A stretch of 35,160 bases of DNA from Deltaproteobacteria bacterium (GTDB lineage: Bacteria; Desulfobacterota; Desulfobulbia; Desulfobulbales; Desulfobulbaceae): NCBI GenBank assembly GCA_024280455.1, contig JAJRQC010000148.1, positions 1-35,160 on the forward strand, given 5' to 3'. Position 1 is the first letter of the stretch. Every line of letters starts with the position of its first letter. Positions 7,288 through 16,200 of the stretch are shown one piece after another. A model generated the notes under the pieces. It ran no database searches. It was not told the origin of the DNA and worked only from the letters and a program-made list of their open reading frames with translations. The position numbers and the translations under genes were made by a program.

Positions 7288-8523
7288 GTGAATTCCTATC
7301 TTATTTTCATCCTCTGTGTCCTGGCCTTTGGCTATCTGCTTGATCTTACGATTTCGCTCCTGACGCTTCGCTCTCTGCAGCCGATTCTACCCGAGGAATT
7401 TTCCGGGATCTATGATGCGGACAAATACGAGCGTTCCCAGGAATATACCAGGGTGAATCTACGTTTTTCCCTGTTGCAGGATACCCTCATGCTGCCGCTG
7501 ACCATCGCCTTCATCATGCTGGGCGGTTTTAATCTGCTTGACCAGTGGGCCAGGAGTTTTGGTTTTTCCACCATTCCCGCCGGATTGATCTTTACCGGCC
7601 TGCTCCTGCTCCTCAGCGGTCTGGTGCACCTGCCTTTTTCCATCTACTCCACCTTTGTCATAGAAAATCGTTTTGGGTTAAACCGGACAACGGTCAAAAC
7701 CTTTGTCTTTGATATCCTTAAAATCATAGTGCTCGTCGTTCTTCTCGGCGGCCCGATTCTGGCCCTGATTCTCTGGTTTTTTGAGCAGGGCGGCGATCTG
7801 GCCTGGCTGTATTGCTGGCTGCTGGTGGTTGGTTTTACAATCATCATGCAGTTTTTGGCCCCGGTTGTCATTATGCCGCTTTTCAACCGGTTCACTCCGC
7901 TTGCCGATGGGGAACTGAAGCAGGCTATCACCGAGTATGCCCGTAAGCAGAACTTTGCCCTCCAGGGTATCTATACCATGGACGGGTCCAAACGTTCCAA
8001 CCGTCTCAACGCCTTTTTTACCGGTTTTGGCCGTTTTCGAAGGATAGTATTTTTTGACACCCTGGTGGAGAAGCTGAGCGTCGATGAACTTGTTGTGATC
8101 CTGGCCCATGAGATGGGACATTTTAAGAAAAAGCATATTCTGAAAATGATGGCCTCCAGCATCCTGCAGACCGGTCTCATGTTCTATATCCTTTCCCTGT
8201 TTATCCGGAATCCCGGTCTGTTTGAGGCCTTCGGCATGGAGCATCTCTCCATTTATGCCGGTCTGGTCTTTTTTGGTGTTTTGTATTCACCGATTTCAAC
8301 CCTGCTGTCGGTGGTGGGCAATGTCTTTTCCCGCAAATATGAATATCAGGCCGATGGTTATGCCGTCAGCACCACCGGAAAGGGCCGGGACCTGATCGCG
8401 GCCTTGAAAAAACTCTGTCTGGCCAACCTGTCCAACCTGACGCCCCATCCCCTGCAGGTATTTTTACAGTACAGCCATCCGCCGGTCCTGAGACGGATTG
8501 AGGCTATCAAGGCGATCCTGTGA
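7288..8523 (+). CDS. M48 family membrane metalloprotease (Ste24/CAAX prenyl protease 1-like)
   Basis: The 411-residue integral membrane protein has the Ste24-like architecture: an N-terminal M48_N region with transmembrane segments at about 3-24, 64-84, 97-120, 144-166 and 175-197, then a cytoplasmic catalytic domain. The zinc motif HEMGH is at 274-278 and the third ligand lies in KYEYQAD (E352). Two further hydrophobic segments (about 291-306 and 323-345) sit between these motifs. In bacteria such enzymes act in membrane-protein quality control rather than on prenylated peptides. The start is a GTG with no clear ribosome site. Its stop overlaps the start of the zinc-ribbon gene (GTGA), so these genes are coupled. 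Confidence 0.88.
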   Translation: MNSYLIFILCVLAFGYLLDLTISLLTLRSLQPILPEEFSGIYDADKYERSQEYTRVNLRFSLLQDTLMLPLTIAFIMLGGFNLLDQWARSFGFSTIPAGLIFTGLLLLLSGLVHLPFSIYSTFVIENRFGLNRTTVKTFVFDILKIIVLVVLLGGPILALILWFFEQGGDLAWLYCWLLVVGFTIIMQFLAPVVIMPLFNRFTPLADGELKQAITEYARKQNFALQGIYTMDGSKRSNRLNAFFTGFGRFRRIVFFDTLVEKLSVDELVVILAHEMGHFKKKHILKMMASSILQTGLMFYILSLFIRNPGLFEAFGMEHLSIYAGLVFFGVLYSPISTLLSVVGNVFSRKYEYQADGYAVSTTGKGRDLIAALKKLCLANLSNLTPHPLQVFLQYSHPPVLRRIEAIKAIL

Positions 8524-8672
8524 CAGCCGCATCCGAGGAAAAACAGGAGCTCTGTGCCCTGTGCGGCCGTTTGTTTCTTCCCGGTAAGCTTGTCTGGTCC
8601 GGTCGGCGGCAGGCCTTTGTCTGCCCGGACTGTCTGGCCGAAGAGGAGAGCTGCGGCTGTACCGATGACTAA
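8520..8672 (+). CDS. 50-residue zinc-ribbon-like protein
   Basis: This short gene reads from GTG 8520, which overlaps the stop of the M48 protease, to TAA 8672. The peptide contains LCALCGRLF (C12, C15) and VCPDCLAEEESCGC (C35, C38, C45, C47), a treble-clef or rubredoxin-like pair of CxxC knuckles plus a CGC tail, with an acidic C-terminus. Coding is supported by overlap at both ends: the next gene starts at 8665 within ATGACTAA. No named family is recognised; it could be a metal-binding partner of the neighbouring proteases or a regulator. Confidence 0.7.
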   Translation: MTAASEEKQELCALCGRLFLPGKLVWSGRRQAFVCPDCLAEEESCGCTDD

Positions 8673-9795
8673 GCGAATCAGGGACGATCAAGTTGACCAG
8701 CAGCTGCGGGCGGCCTGGCTTGCTCAGATCCAGGCTGAGTTTGAAGATATCTGTTTCCAGTACCGGGTTGATCTGCAGCCGCCGGTTTTTGAGTTGACCG
8801 ATTCCAGCACCCGGCTCGGCTCCTGGGATCATCGATACCGGATCATTGCCGTCAGCACGCACCTTATCCGCAGCCACCCGTGGAATATAACCCTCCAGGT
8901 CCTCAAACATGAGATGGCCCATCAGGTCTGCTCGGATATCTTTACAGCATCCGACGAGGGCCATGGCCCGTTGTTTAAGAAGGCCTCCGCGCTGCTTGGT
9001 CTGGCCGGCCCCTTTTGCCGGGCCAGGGCTGATAGTGCGGATTTTCCGGGCACCCTGGAACCTTCGACTTCACCCGTGACCGAAGAGGGGCGAAGAATAC
9101 TCTCCAAGGTGGAAAAGCTGCTGGCCCTGGCCGGGTCCGACAACGAGCACGAGGCGGCCCTTGCCATGCAGCGGGCCGGTGAGCTGCTCAGGCGCCATAA
9201 TCTGGATCTGTCACCTCCAGGCGATACGGCTTTTCTCAATCTAAGTCTGAACACCGGCAGGCAGCGTATGCCCGGCTACCTGCGTGGTATCTGCGCTCTG
9301 CTGCAGGAGTACTTTTTTGTTCAGGTTGTCTGCGCCTCAATCTATGATCCGGCTAAAGATGTACGTCTTCGAACCATTGAACTGTTTGGCCGCCGGGAAA
9401 ATGTGGTGGTGGCCGAACACTGTTATCATTTCCTGACCGGAAAGCTGGCCTCGTTATGGCAGCGGAACCGGCATCGTTTCCCACGGGGCGGACAGCGGGC
9501 CAGAAACAGTTATTTTCATGGGGTAATCGTCGGTTGTCGGGAAAAGCTGGCTCTTGGTCGACAGGAATGTTCAGCTCCGGCGGTGAAGCGGAAGCATGTC
9601 CGGGAACTGATATTGGCCGAAGATATCGGTCTGCAGAAATTTGTCGCCATCCATTTTCCCCGCCTGCGCAAGGGAAGTGCCCGGAGGATACGGCTCCACG
9701 CCGATGCCTACCGGGATGCCGTTGCCGCCGGCAAGACCCTGGTACTTCACCGGGCCATGGAAGAATCATCTGCAAACGGCGGCCTGCTCGAGTAG
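8665..9795 (+). CDS. SprT-like metalloprotease domain fused to a DUF2786 domain
   Basis: The 376-residue protein joins two regions. Residues about 15-115 resemble SprT/Spartan-type zinc proteases: LGSWDHRYRIIAVS (51-64), the active-site motif HEMAHQ (82-87) and a GHGPLF motif with likely third ligand H100. Residues about 144-183 match DUF2786 (ILSKVEKLLALAGS, then ALAMQRAGELLRRHNLDL), and the rest matches the tail usually found with it. SprT-like proteases are tied to DNA-protein crosslink or stress proteolysis in other organisms; the role here is unknown. I chose ATG 8665 because it overlaps the zinc-ribbon stop and the SprT similarity begins soon after; an upstream start at 8554 would run inside that gene. 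It converges on the kinase gene, 13 bases away. Confidence 0.85.
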   Translation: MTKRIRDDQVDQQLRAAWLAQIQAEFEDICFQYRVDLQPPVFELTDSSTRLGSWDHRYRIIAVSTHLIRSHPWNITLQVLKHEMAHQVCSDIFTASDEGHGPLFKKASALLGLAGPFCRARADSADFPGTLEPSTSPVTEEGRRILSKVEKLLALAGSDNEHEAALAMQRAGELLRRHNLDLSPPGDTAFLNLSLNTGRQRMPGYLRGICALLQEYFFVQVVCASIYDPAKDVRLRTIELFGRRENVVVAEHCYHFLTGKLASLWQRNRHRFPRGGQRARNSYFHGVIVGCREKLALGRQECSAPAVKRKHVRELILAEDIGLQKFVAIHFPRLRKGSARRIRLHADAYRDAVAAGKTLVLHRAMEESSANGGLLE

Positions 9796-9808
9796 TGGGG
9801 AAAAGAGC

Positions 9809-10327
9809 TCAGCTGTTTTTTGTTGCAGCAATCTTTTTAAGTATTGACCGGGCAATATCATCCGGAGGCCCGGAACCATTGATACGGATGTCGGCCCAGC
9901 GCCGGTACAGGGGTTGCCGGGAGTAAAACAGGTCACGGAAGCTGCCCTTTCCAGGATTGACGATCCCCCTGGAATTCTTGTTGTCCACCCGTTGTTCCAG
10001 GGTTTCCAGGTCGACCTCAAGCAGGACGATCGGCCCGAGTTTTTGCAGGTGCCTCATGCCGGCGGAACTGTAAACGGCACTGCCGCCGGTGGCGATGACA
10101 TGATCGTGGAGGGTAATGCTCAGCAGAGTCTGTTCTTCCTGGTGCTGAAACGTTTTCTGGCCGACGCTGTTCAGAAAGTCCTGGAGGACCATTCCCGTCT
10201 GCTCACTGATCAGATCGTCGGTGTCGATAAATTGTTTTTTGGCCAGGCTCGCCAGCACGGCGCCAACCGTGGATTTTCCGGCACCGGCCATGCCGATCAG
10301 GATTATATTGGAAAAAGTGTTCCGCAT
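9809..10327 (-). CDS. Shikimate kinase-like P-loop kinase
   Basis: The 172-residue protein has the size and order of a shikimate kinase: Walker A GMAGAGKST (12-20), DTDD (35-38), an ATGGSAVY loop (79-86), a lid with RGIVNPGKG (120-128) and RQPLY (137-141). Several substrate-site positions differ from the family: the usual GE..FRxxE is GQKTFQHQE (56-64), so the shikimate-binding arginine is Gln61, and the GGG loop reads GGS. It may therefore phosphorylate another small alcohol; homoserine is one idea, which I cannot verify. I chose ATG 10327, directly before the conserved strand NIILIGMAG; upstream codons in this frame look non-coding. There is no aro gene next to it. Confidence 0.75.
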   Translation of the reverse strand: MRNTFSNIILIGMAGAGKSTVGAVLASLAKKQFIDTDDLISEQTGMVLQDFLNSVGQKTFQHQEEQTLLSITLHDHVIATGGSAVYSSAGMRHLQKLGPIVLLEVDLETLEQRVDNKNSRGIVNPGKGSFRDLFYSRQPLYRRWADIRINGSGPPDDIARSILKKIAATKNS

Positions 10328-10424
10328 GGGTGAATCTGTTGATTTTTCCTTGCCGTACCTACAGAAATACACTACACATTGTTCAAACTTTCTTGTTTGT
10401 TCGAAAAAAGTCCACAACGTGACG

Positions 10425-10525
10425 TTGCTTCAGGCTATTTTCATGGATTGTTGTGGCTGTGCCCTGTAAAACCCGGAGTCTGCACTTTGTTCCGTTTATC
10501 TGGTCCAGCCTGCTGGTTTATGTGC
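10425..10525 (-). repeat. Dispersed copy of repeat unit A, inverted
   Basis: Read on the minus strand, this is ATAAACCAGCAGGCTGGACCAG, then GTGCAGACTCCGGG, then CACAGCCACAAC and ATGAAAATAGCCTGA, the same order as unit A3 of the array at 6.4 kb, including its extra segment. The hairpin CCAGCAGGCTGG keeps its pairing although its loop differs. It fills most of the 288-base gap between the kinase gene and the membrane/coiled-coil gene. No gene is seen in this gap. Confidence 0.75.
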
Positions 10526-10615
10526 CTTATACAGTGAAAACGTCCACCGGGCACGAATTAATTTTCCCGTTGTCTGCCTTCTTCGGCATTTCGGTCTGTT
10601 ATGGAGGAACGACCA

Positions 10616-11695
10616 ATGAAACCAAATCTCCTGCGTGCCCCTCTTATTAATTCAGCCATCCTTCTTGTTGTCTGTTCCCTGCTGGTCTACTTCACCTTGA
10701 CCTCGCCGGAAGGATCAATCTGGAGCTCCATCGGGGCGATTTTCACCCTGTTATTTCGAATAGCTCAACTGGTGATCGGCCTGGCCCTTGGTCTGCTGGT
10801 CTGTATCGTTGTTTTGATCGGTATCTTTCTTGGCGCAGTCGCCCTTTTTGACGGGGCCAGCGCTTCCAGGATGTACGAGGGACTGCGGCAGACCATTCTT
10901 AACTGGCTGGCACCGGTTCTTGACCTGCTGTCGTCGGACAGCGATGATAAGCTGCAGGTCGAACTCAGTGATCTTGGCCGGAGCCTTAAAACCGATTTCA
11001 GCCAAATGATCGGCAGTGCCCGCCGGGAATTGTCGACCGCTCACAACGAGCTTGCCGGTAAGCTGCAGGCCCTGCAGGGAAAAGTTCAGGCAACCGAGGA
11101 GGCAACTGCAGAAAAGGTTTCCACCGAGCAGCTTGAAGCTGTATCTGCAGAAGTAGCCACTGTCACCGTGGCCCTGACGGCCACCGAGGGCAAGATTCAA
11201 AATCTGCAGAAGAGCATTGAACAGGCCACCTAGAAGATTGGTGCGATCGACCCAAAGGCGATCCTTGGCGATGTCCCCGGGCGGCTTGAGACCCTGGAAC
11301 AGCAGGAATCTGCTGCCCCGGTTGATCTACAGCCCATTGAAGAGAAGATAGCGGCCCTGCAGGCCGAGGTCAAGGCCCTGCATTCCGCTCTCAAAGAGGC
11401 AAGCAAACCGCAGGAGCAGGAAGCCGTTGAAACGCCGGCAGCTGCAGTAAAAGAAGAGAAGAAAGAAGAACGTGTTGAGGAGGGGGCTGGACATCGCCTG
11501 CTGAGCTACTTTGAGAAGAAGGCGGATCAGGAAAAACTGGCCGGATTGGTTGCCGAAACCCTGAAGAAAGATATGACCTATGCCCAGGTAATGGATTTCC
11601 TGATCAAGGAGATGGGCAAAAAGGGCGGAACCATCATCAGTGAGCATCCCTCGCTGGCCAAGGATTATATCCGCCAGTGCCGGAGAGATGCCTGA
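10616..11695 (+). pseudogene. Membrane-anchored coiled-coil protein gene interrupted by an in-frame TAG
   Basis: From ATG 10616 (GGAGGA 8 bases upstream) the frame is open for 205 codons, meets TAG at 11231-11233, and continues open in the same frame for a further 153 codons to TGA 11693-11695. The first part has hydrophobic segments at about 11-28 and 39-79 and then a heptad-rich region (about 108-203). The second part continues coiled-coil (ETLEQQESAAPVDLQPIEEK), has an Ala/Glu/Lys linker, then a compact tail (HRLLSYFEKKADQEKLAG, MTYAQVMDFLIKEMG). A change from CAG to TAG would restore an uninterrupted 359-residue protein with Gln in the heptads. No in-frame start soon after the TAG is apparent. 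The family is not recognised; it may be an envelope or cytoskeleton-like protein. Either a recent nonsense mutation, an assembly error or readthrough. Confidence 0.7.
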
Positions 11696-11721
11696 GTATC
11701 TCATTAGGATAAACTGTTGCA

Positions 11722-11757
11722 AAAGGCCGCAACCCCGTGAGGGGTGCGGCCTTTTTT
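11722..11757 (+). terminator. Strong intrinsic terminator
   Basis: AAAGGCCGCAACCCC (11722-11736) pairs with GGGGT-GCGGCCTTT around the loop GTGA (11737-11740), with one bulged A, and runs into six Ts. It closes the membrane/coiled-coil gene 27 bases after its final stop. Confidence 0.9.
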
Positions 11758-11780
11758 GGTTTATATAAATTGGAAATATG

Positions 11781-11808
11781 TTGACTTAACATGATAATAT
11801 TTCATAAT
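11781..11808 (+). promoter_or_regulatory. Candidate promoter of the toxin-antitoxin operon
   Basis: TTGACT (11781-11786) and CATAAT (11803-11808) are spaced by 16 bases in an AT-rich stretch, 69 bases before the antitoxin start. The eight-base palindrome GAGTACTC follows near 11819 and could be an autoregulatory operator. Both are read from sequence only. Confidence 0.4.
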
Positions 11809-11876
11809 GATAAGGAGAGAGTACTCCCTACATTGAATCGAGCAAAGTTCCCTGTTAATCGTTCAGGAGAAAAAAT

Positions 11877-12104
11877 ATGGAACCAACTGAACTTACAGCT
11901 GAAATAAACATGTTGAGTTTGCCGCAACGACTACTTTTGGCTCAGGATATTTGGGATTCAATTGCCAGAGACAGCGGCAATCTTCCCCTGCCGGAGTGGC
12001 AGAAAAATGAGCTTGATAAAAGGTATAGTGATTTCAAAGAGGGCAAATCCACACTCCATAACTGGCAGGATGTTCACGGAGAATTACGGGAAAAGTATAA
12101 ATGA
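11877..12104 (+). CDS. Addiction module antitoxin (TIGR02574-like)
   Basis: The 75-residue protein matches the short 'putative addiction module component' family: an N-terminal LTAEINMLSLPQRLLLAQDIWDSI helix segment, a PLPEWQKNELDKR stretch and a lysine-rich tail ending ELREKYK. Such proteins bind and neutralise RelE/ParE-type toxins and repress their own operon. CAGGAGAAA ahead of ATG 11877 is a good ribosome site. The stop overlaps the toxin start (ATGA), the usual stoichiometric coupling. Lower GC than the neighbouring genes suggests acquired DNA. Confidence 0.88.
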   Translation: MEPTELTAEINMLSLPQRLLLAQDIWDSIARDSGNLPLPEWQKNELDKRYSDFKEGKSTLHNWQDVHGELREKYK

Positions 12105-12385
12105 ATCTCCGTTATACCAGCCGAGCCAAAGAAGAACTTAGTCTTGCCTTTGCCTGGTATGAAGAGCAGCGTAGAGGTTTAGGTTTTGAATTTCTTGGTT
12201 GCGTGGAGGTTGCGATTGAATCAATACTTCATATGCCGAAGATGTATGTCGAATATCATTGTAATTTCAGGCGTGCTTTGGTTCGGCGCTTTCCCTTTTC
12301 GATTTTTTTCACTATTGAAGAGTTAGAGATAGTAGTTCACGCTATTTTTGATACCAGACAAGACCCGATCAGATTGCCGAAATAA
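12101..12385 (+). CDS. ParE/RelE-superfamily toxin
   Basis: This 94-residue protein begins LRYTSRAKEELSLAFAWYEEQRRGLGFEFL, the usual N-terminal helices of ParE-like plasmid stabilisation toxins. It ends with the strand-rich RRALVRRFPFSIFFTIEELEIVVHAIFDTRQDP, where the arginines and the final HAIFDTRQDP motif are typical. ParE relatives poison gyrase and RelE relatives cut mRNA at the ribosome; sequence alone leans to the ParE side. ATG 12101 overlaps the antitoxin stop by four bases. It appears intact. Confidence 0.88.
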   Translation: MNLRYTSRAKEELSLAFAWYEEQRRGLGFEFLGCVEVAIESILHMPKMYVEYHCNFRRALVRRFPFSIFFTIEELEIVVHAIFDTRQDPIRLPK

Positions 12386-12472
12386 CTACGAGCTTACCGA
12401 CTTCAAAACGTATTCCTGAACGTCAACATATCTCCTGAAGATCAAAACTCGAAAGGCCACAGTTGGCCGGGC

Positions 12473-12510
12473 CTCGCTCGGCAAGTCCGCGAGTCCCATA
12501 TTTTTTCTTT
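12473..12510 (+). terminator. Possible weak terminator between convergent genes
   Basis: CTCGC (12473-12477) pairs with GCGAG (12489-12493), followed eight bases later by TTTTTTCTTT. It lies between the toxin gene and the convergent HAD gene. The stem is short, so this is tentative. Confidence 0.3.
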
Positions 12511-12535
12511 CCGGAAACAGATACAGCGGGGTGGT

Positions 12536-13285
12536 TCAACCGGGAATCAAGGTTCCGGTTCGGGGGATGAGTTCTTTAAAGAACTCAATGGCGGGGTATT
12601 TTGACGAGTAGCAGACCTGCTTGCGGCTTGAGGGCTTGGCCACGAAGATAAGATGGCCCAGGCCGTAGGACTCGGCGGCTGCAAGAACTTTTTCCGTGTC
12701 ATCGGCCAGCAGGGTTCTGGTTTTGTCAAAGCCCAGTGTCTCTTCCAGTCGCTGCCAGAATTCGACGCTTTCCTTGGCTACCCCGATTTCCTCGGCGCAG
12801 ACGATACGGTCAAACCAGGGCCCGATAGAGGTCTTCTCCAGCTTGATGGACAGGGTCCCGGAGTGGGCGTTGGTGATGAGAAAGAGCTTTTTTCTCATGG
12901 TCAGGCAGAATTCCAGGAACTCGATCACGTAGGGATGCACCCCAATCAGGTGGTTGATGCGCATTTTCAGTTCAGGAATATCAAGCCCCAGCTCATGGGA
13001 CCAGTAGTTGAGATCGGTCCAGTCCAGGGTATCTTCCACATCCCGGTACAGGGCAAGCAGTTTTTCACGGGCCTGCTCAATCGGGATGTCATGCTTCAGG
13101 CTGTAGTGCTCCGGGACATACTGCTCCCAGAAGTAGTCATCAAAATGCTTGTCCAGCAGGGTGCCGTCCATATCGAGCAGAACGGTGTCGATATCGTCCC
13201 ATTGCAGAGTCGGAAATATTTTTTCAGGTTGTCCGTGTTCGCAGATGGTTTTCATTTGCTTATCTGTCTGATTGTATGTGCACAT
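12536..13285 (-). CDS. HAD-superfamily hydrolase, YrfG-like nucleotidase
   Basis: The 249-residue protein has the HAD core: nucleophile motif LLDMDGTLLD (about 36-45), LITNAH (motif II, threonine) near 136-141, a lysine in GVAKES and the acidic motif LADDTEKVL near 193. The early stretch DDYFWEQYVPEHY and the DLNYWSHELGLDI segment closely resemble E. coli YrfG, a GMP/IMP 5'-nucleotidase, so a purine nucleotidase role is likely but inferred. ATG 13285 shares its A with the TAA stop of mfd (TTAATG) behind AAAGAG, so translation is coupled to mfd. ATG 13255 is an alternative start. It is the last gene of the minus-strand cluster. Confidence 0.85.
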   Translation of the reverse strand: MCTYNQTDKQMKTICEHGQPEKIFPTLQWDDIDTVLLDMDGTLLDKHFDDYFWEQYVPEHYSLKHDIPIEQAREKLLALYRDVEDTLDWTDLNYWSHELGLDIPELKMRINHLIGVHPYVIEFLEFCLTMRKKLFLITNAHSGTLSIKLEKTSIGPWFDRIVCAEEIGVAKESVEFWQRLEETLGFDKTRTLLADDTEKVLAAAESYGLGHLIFVAKPSSRKQVCYSSKYPAIEFFKELIPRTGTLIPG

Positions 13286-16200
13286 TAACTCTTTGACAGT
13301 GACCCTAACACATTCTCTATTTGTTTGAAAAGAGTTTCTTGCTCCATCAAGGGCACGATAAGACGGTAATCCGGCGTCAACCGGATGGCGGTTTTTCTCT
13401 TCTGTTTTCGGGCTTTTTTCTTTTCCGAGTCGATAAATGCAAGCAGTGAGTCAGGCTCTACAGGCGAATTTTCTGAAAAAGATAAAATCAGTGCATCCGG
13501 CCCCTGCTCGAGTTTACTGATCCCCAGGTTCTGCAGGGGATGTTTAAGGCCGATCATTCGGCACAGGGTTTGGGTCTCTTCCGGCAGCCGTCCGTAGCGA
13601 TCTTCCAGCTCATCAATCAGGTCAAGGAGCACTTCGGGCTCTTCGGTTCCAGCCAGTGACAGTCTGCGGTATACGTGGTAGCGCTGCGCCGTATCCTGGA
13701 TGTAATCCTCGGGAAGAAAGGCACTTACCTTGAGATTGATTTCCGGGTCAACGGGGGGCTCAACATCGCCATCCTGCTGTTTTTTCTTCAGATCTTCGAC
13801 CGTGTTCTGCAGCAGGTCCAGGTAAAGGTCATAGCCAACTGCCGCAATATGGCCGGACTGGGAAACCCCAAGCAGGTTGCCGCCGCCTCGAATCTGCAGG
13901 TCATTCATGGCCAGTTTGAACCCGCTGCCCAGTTCCGAGGCATCCATGAGCGCCCGCAATCTTTTTTTAGCATCTTTTGTCAGGCTGTCCAGAGACGGAA
14001 CCAGCAGGTAGGCGTAGGCTTGGCGGGAAGAACGGCCGACCCGGCCCCGCAACTGATAGATATCGGCCAGACCGAGGTGGTCGGCCCGGTTGATGATAAT
14101 GGTGTTTGCATTGGCAATGTCGAGCCCGGACTCGATAATGGTGGTGCAGACCAGGATGTCGAGCTCATGGTTGATGAAGCGAACCATGACATCCTCTATC
14201 TGACTGCCCGGCATCTGACCATGGCCGATACCTATCCGGGCATGGGGCACAAGTTCGGCCAGATTTTCCGCTACCCGGTGAATGGAGCGGACCCGGTTAT
14301 GGACGAAAAAGAGTTGGCCGCCGCGCTGGAGTTCCCGCAGGACCGCCTCCCGGATCACCAGGTTTTCATAGCGGGCAAGAAAGGTTTTGACCGAACGCCG
14401 TCTCCTGGGTGGGGTGGAGATGATGGACAGATCGCGAATTCCAAGCAGCGACATCTGCAGGGTTCTGGGGATTGGGGTGGCGGTCAGAGTCAGAACATCG
14501 ACGGAACTCTTGATTTTCTTGATTTTTTCTTTATGGGAAACGCCGAATCGGTGTTCCTCGTCAACGATGAGCAGGCCAAGCTTTGCGTAGTTGATATCCT
14601 TGGACAACAGCCGGTGGGTTCCGACAACTAGGTCAATGGTGCCGCCGGCCAGCCCTGTACATATTTCCCGTTGCCGGGCAGTCGTCCGGAAGCGGTTGAT
14701 GCTGGCAACTTCAACCGGAAAGCCCTGGAATCGTTCCCTGAACGTTGCCGCATGTTGTTCGGCAAGCACTGTGGTCGGGACCAGCATCGCCACCTGAAAA
14801 CCGTCTTCAATGGCCTTGAAGGCTGCCCGGACGGCAACTTCGGTTTTGCCGTAACCGACGTCGCCGCAGATCAGACGGTCCATGGGCTGCTCGCTCATCA
14901 TGTCGGCGAGGACGTCTTCGATTGCCTTGGCCTGGCCGGCGGTTTCATCATAGGCAAAGGATTCTTCCAGCTGGCTGTAGAGCTCGCCGGGTGGCGAGAA
15001 TTGATGGCCCCGGCGGAGTTCGCGGTTGGCATAAATGTCGAGCAGCTCGTGGGCAATTTTCCAGACCGCATCGGTGACCTTTTTCTTGGTCGCCTGCCAA
15101 CGGCTTGATCCCAGGCGATCCAGTCGTGGTTGCTGATCGCTCAGTCCCTGGTAGCGGCTGACCCAATGTAAACGGTCCACCGGGACATAGAGTTTATCTC
15201 CGCCCCGAAATTCAATCTGCATGAAGTCGGTGTGCCGTCCGGCAAGTTCCATGTTGATGAGCCCGCAGAAGGCACCGAGGCCGTGGTCGCGATGAACTAC
15301 AATATCGCCCGGTGCCAGAGTCTCAAGCTGAACCGGTTCTCCCTGTCGTTTCTGCTTTTTCCGTCGGCTGATCTGCAACCGTTTTTCGCCGAAGAGTTCG
15401 GCCGTGGATAGAAAGTGGAGCTGTTCTTCCGGTAAATCGAAACCGCGGCTGAGAGGATGCCGGACCAGATAGATCAGACCGGCTGAAAGTTCTTCGGGTT
15501 TGATGGGGCTTTGGCAGTGATGCAGCTGGACCTGATATCCGGCAAGCATCTCTTCCATATGCTCGGCCTGTCGGGAGGATTTACAGGCGATTACCGTGGT
15601 TTCATCGCGCTTGGACCAGCTGATCAACCGGTCGGCCAGGGGAGCAAGCAGACCCCGTTTTTTGCGTTGCAGTTCGATTTCCTGGGTAAGCAGGTTGTGG
15701 TCGCCGCTGGCCAGGTTTATGGCTTCGGCCTGACTGTCCGGGTCGGGAAGCCGGCACAGTGCAACATGGGAGCGTGTCTTTACGTATGCTTCCTGTTCCT
15801 TTGCCGATAAAAAGAGCCGACCGGGAGGGAGGGCGGCTTTGCCGGCTCCCATGCTTTCAGAATAGTTGGCCTGGATTCGTTCCCGGATCAGTTCTGCCTG
15901 TTGTCTGCAGCTGACCGGGTCCAGGGTGACTATCAGGGTGTCGGCCTCCAGGTAGTCAAAAAATGTCTGAACCCTGTGGCGGTAGTCATAGAGCAGGGGC
16001 AGGAAGAATTCACAACCGGCAAAGGGGATGTGTGCCTTAAGACGGTCGATGAGATGGTGGCGCTCATCATCGGACCAGGAGAGTTCTTTTATTTCTTTGT
16101 CGAGGAATGTGCGCCAGGCCTTCGTTTCGGAGGCTCCGGGAAAAAGTAGATCGGTTGCCGGCAGCAGGACGGCCTCTTGGCGCTCTTCTTTTGAGCGTTG

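Noticed and set aside
8554-8664. N-terminal extension of the SprT-like protein
   Set aside because: This stretch is the zinc-ribbon gene in another frame; the SprT-like similarity begins after ATG 8665, which overlaps the zinc-ribbon stop.
11231-11233. Pyrrolysine insertion at the in-frame TAG
   Set aside because: TAG terminates at least three other genes here, including bamA with its required terminal Phe, and a parallel in-frame TAA elsewhere points to mutation or error. No pyl gene is in the window.
13675-14631. 318-codon open frame opposite mfd
   Set aside because: Antisense to conserved Mfd helicase motifs, with no domain of its own.
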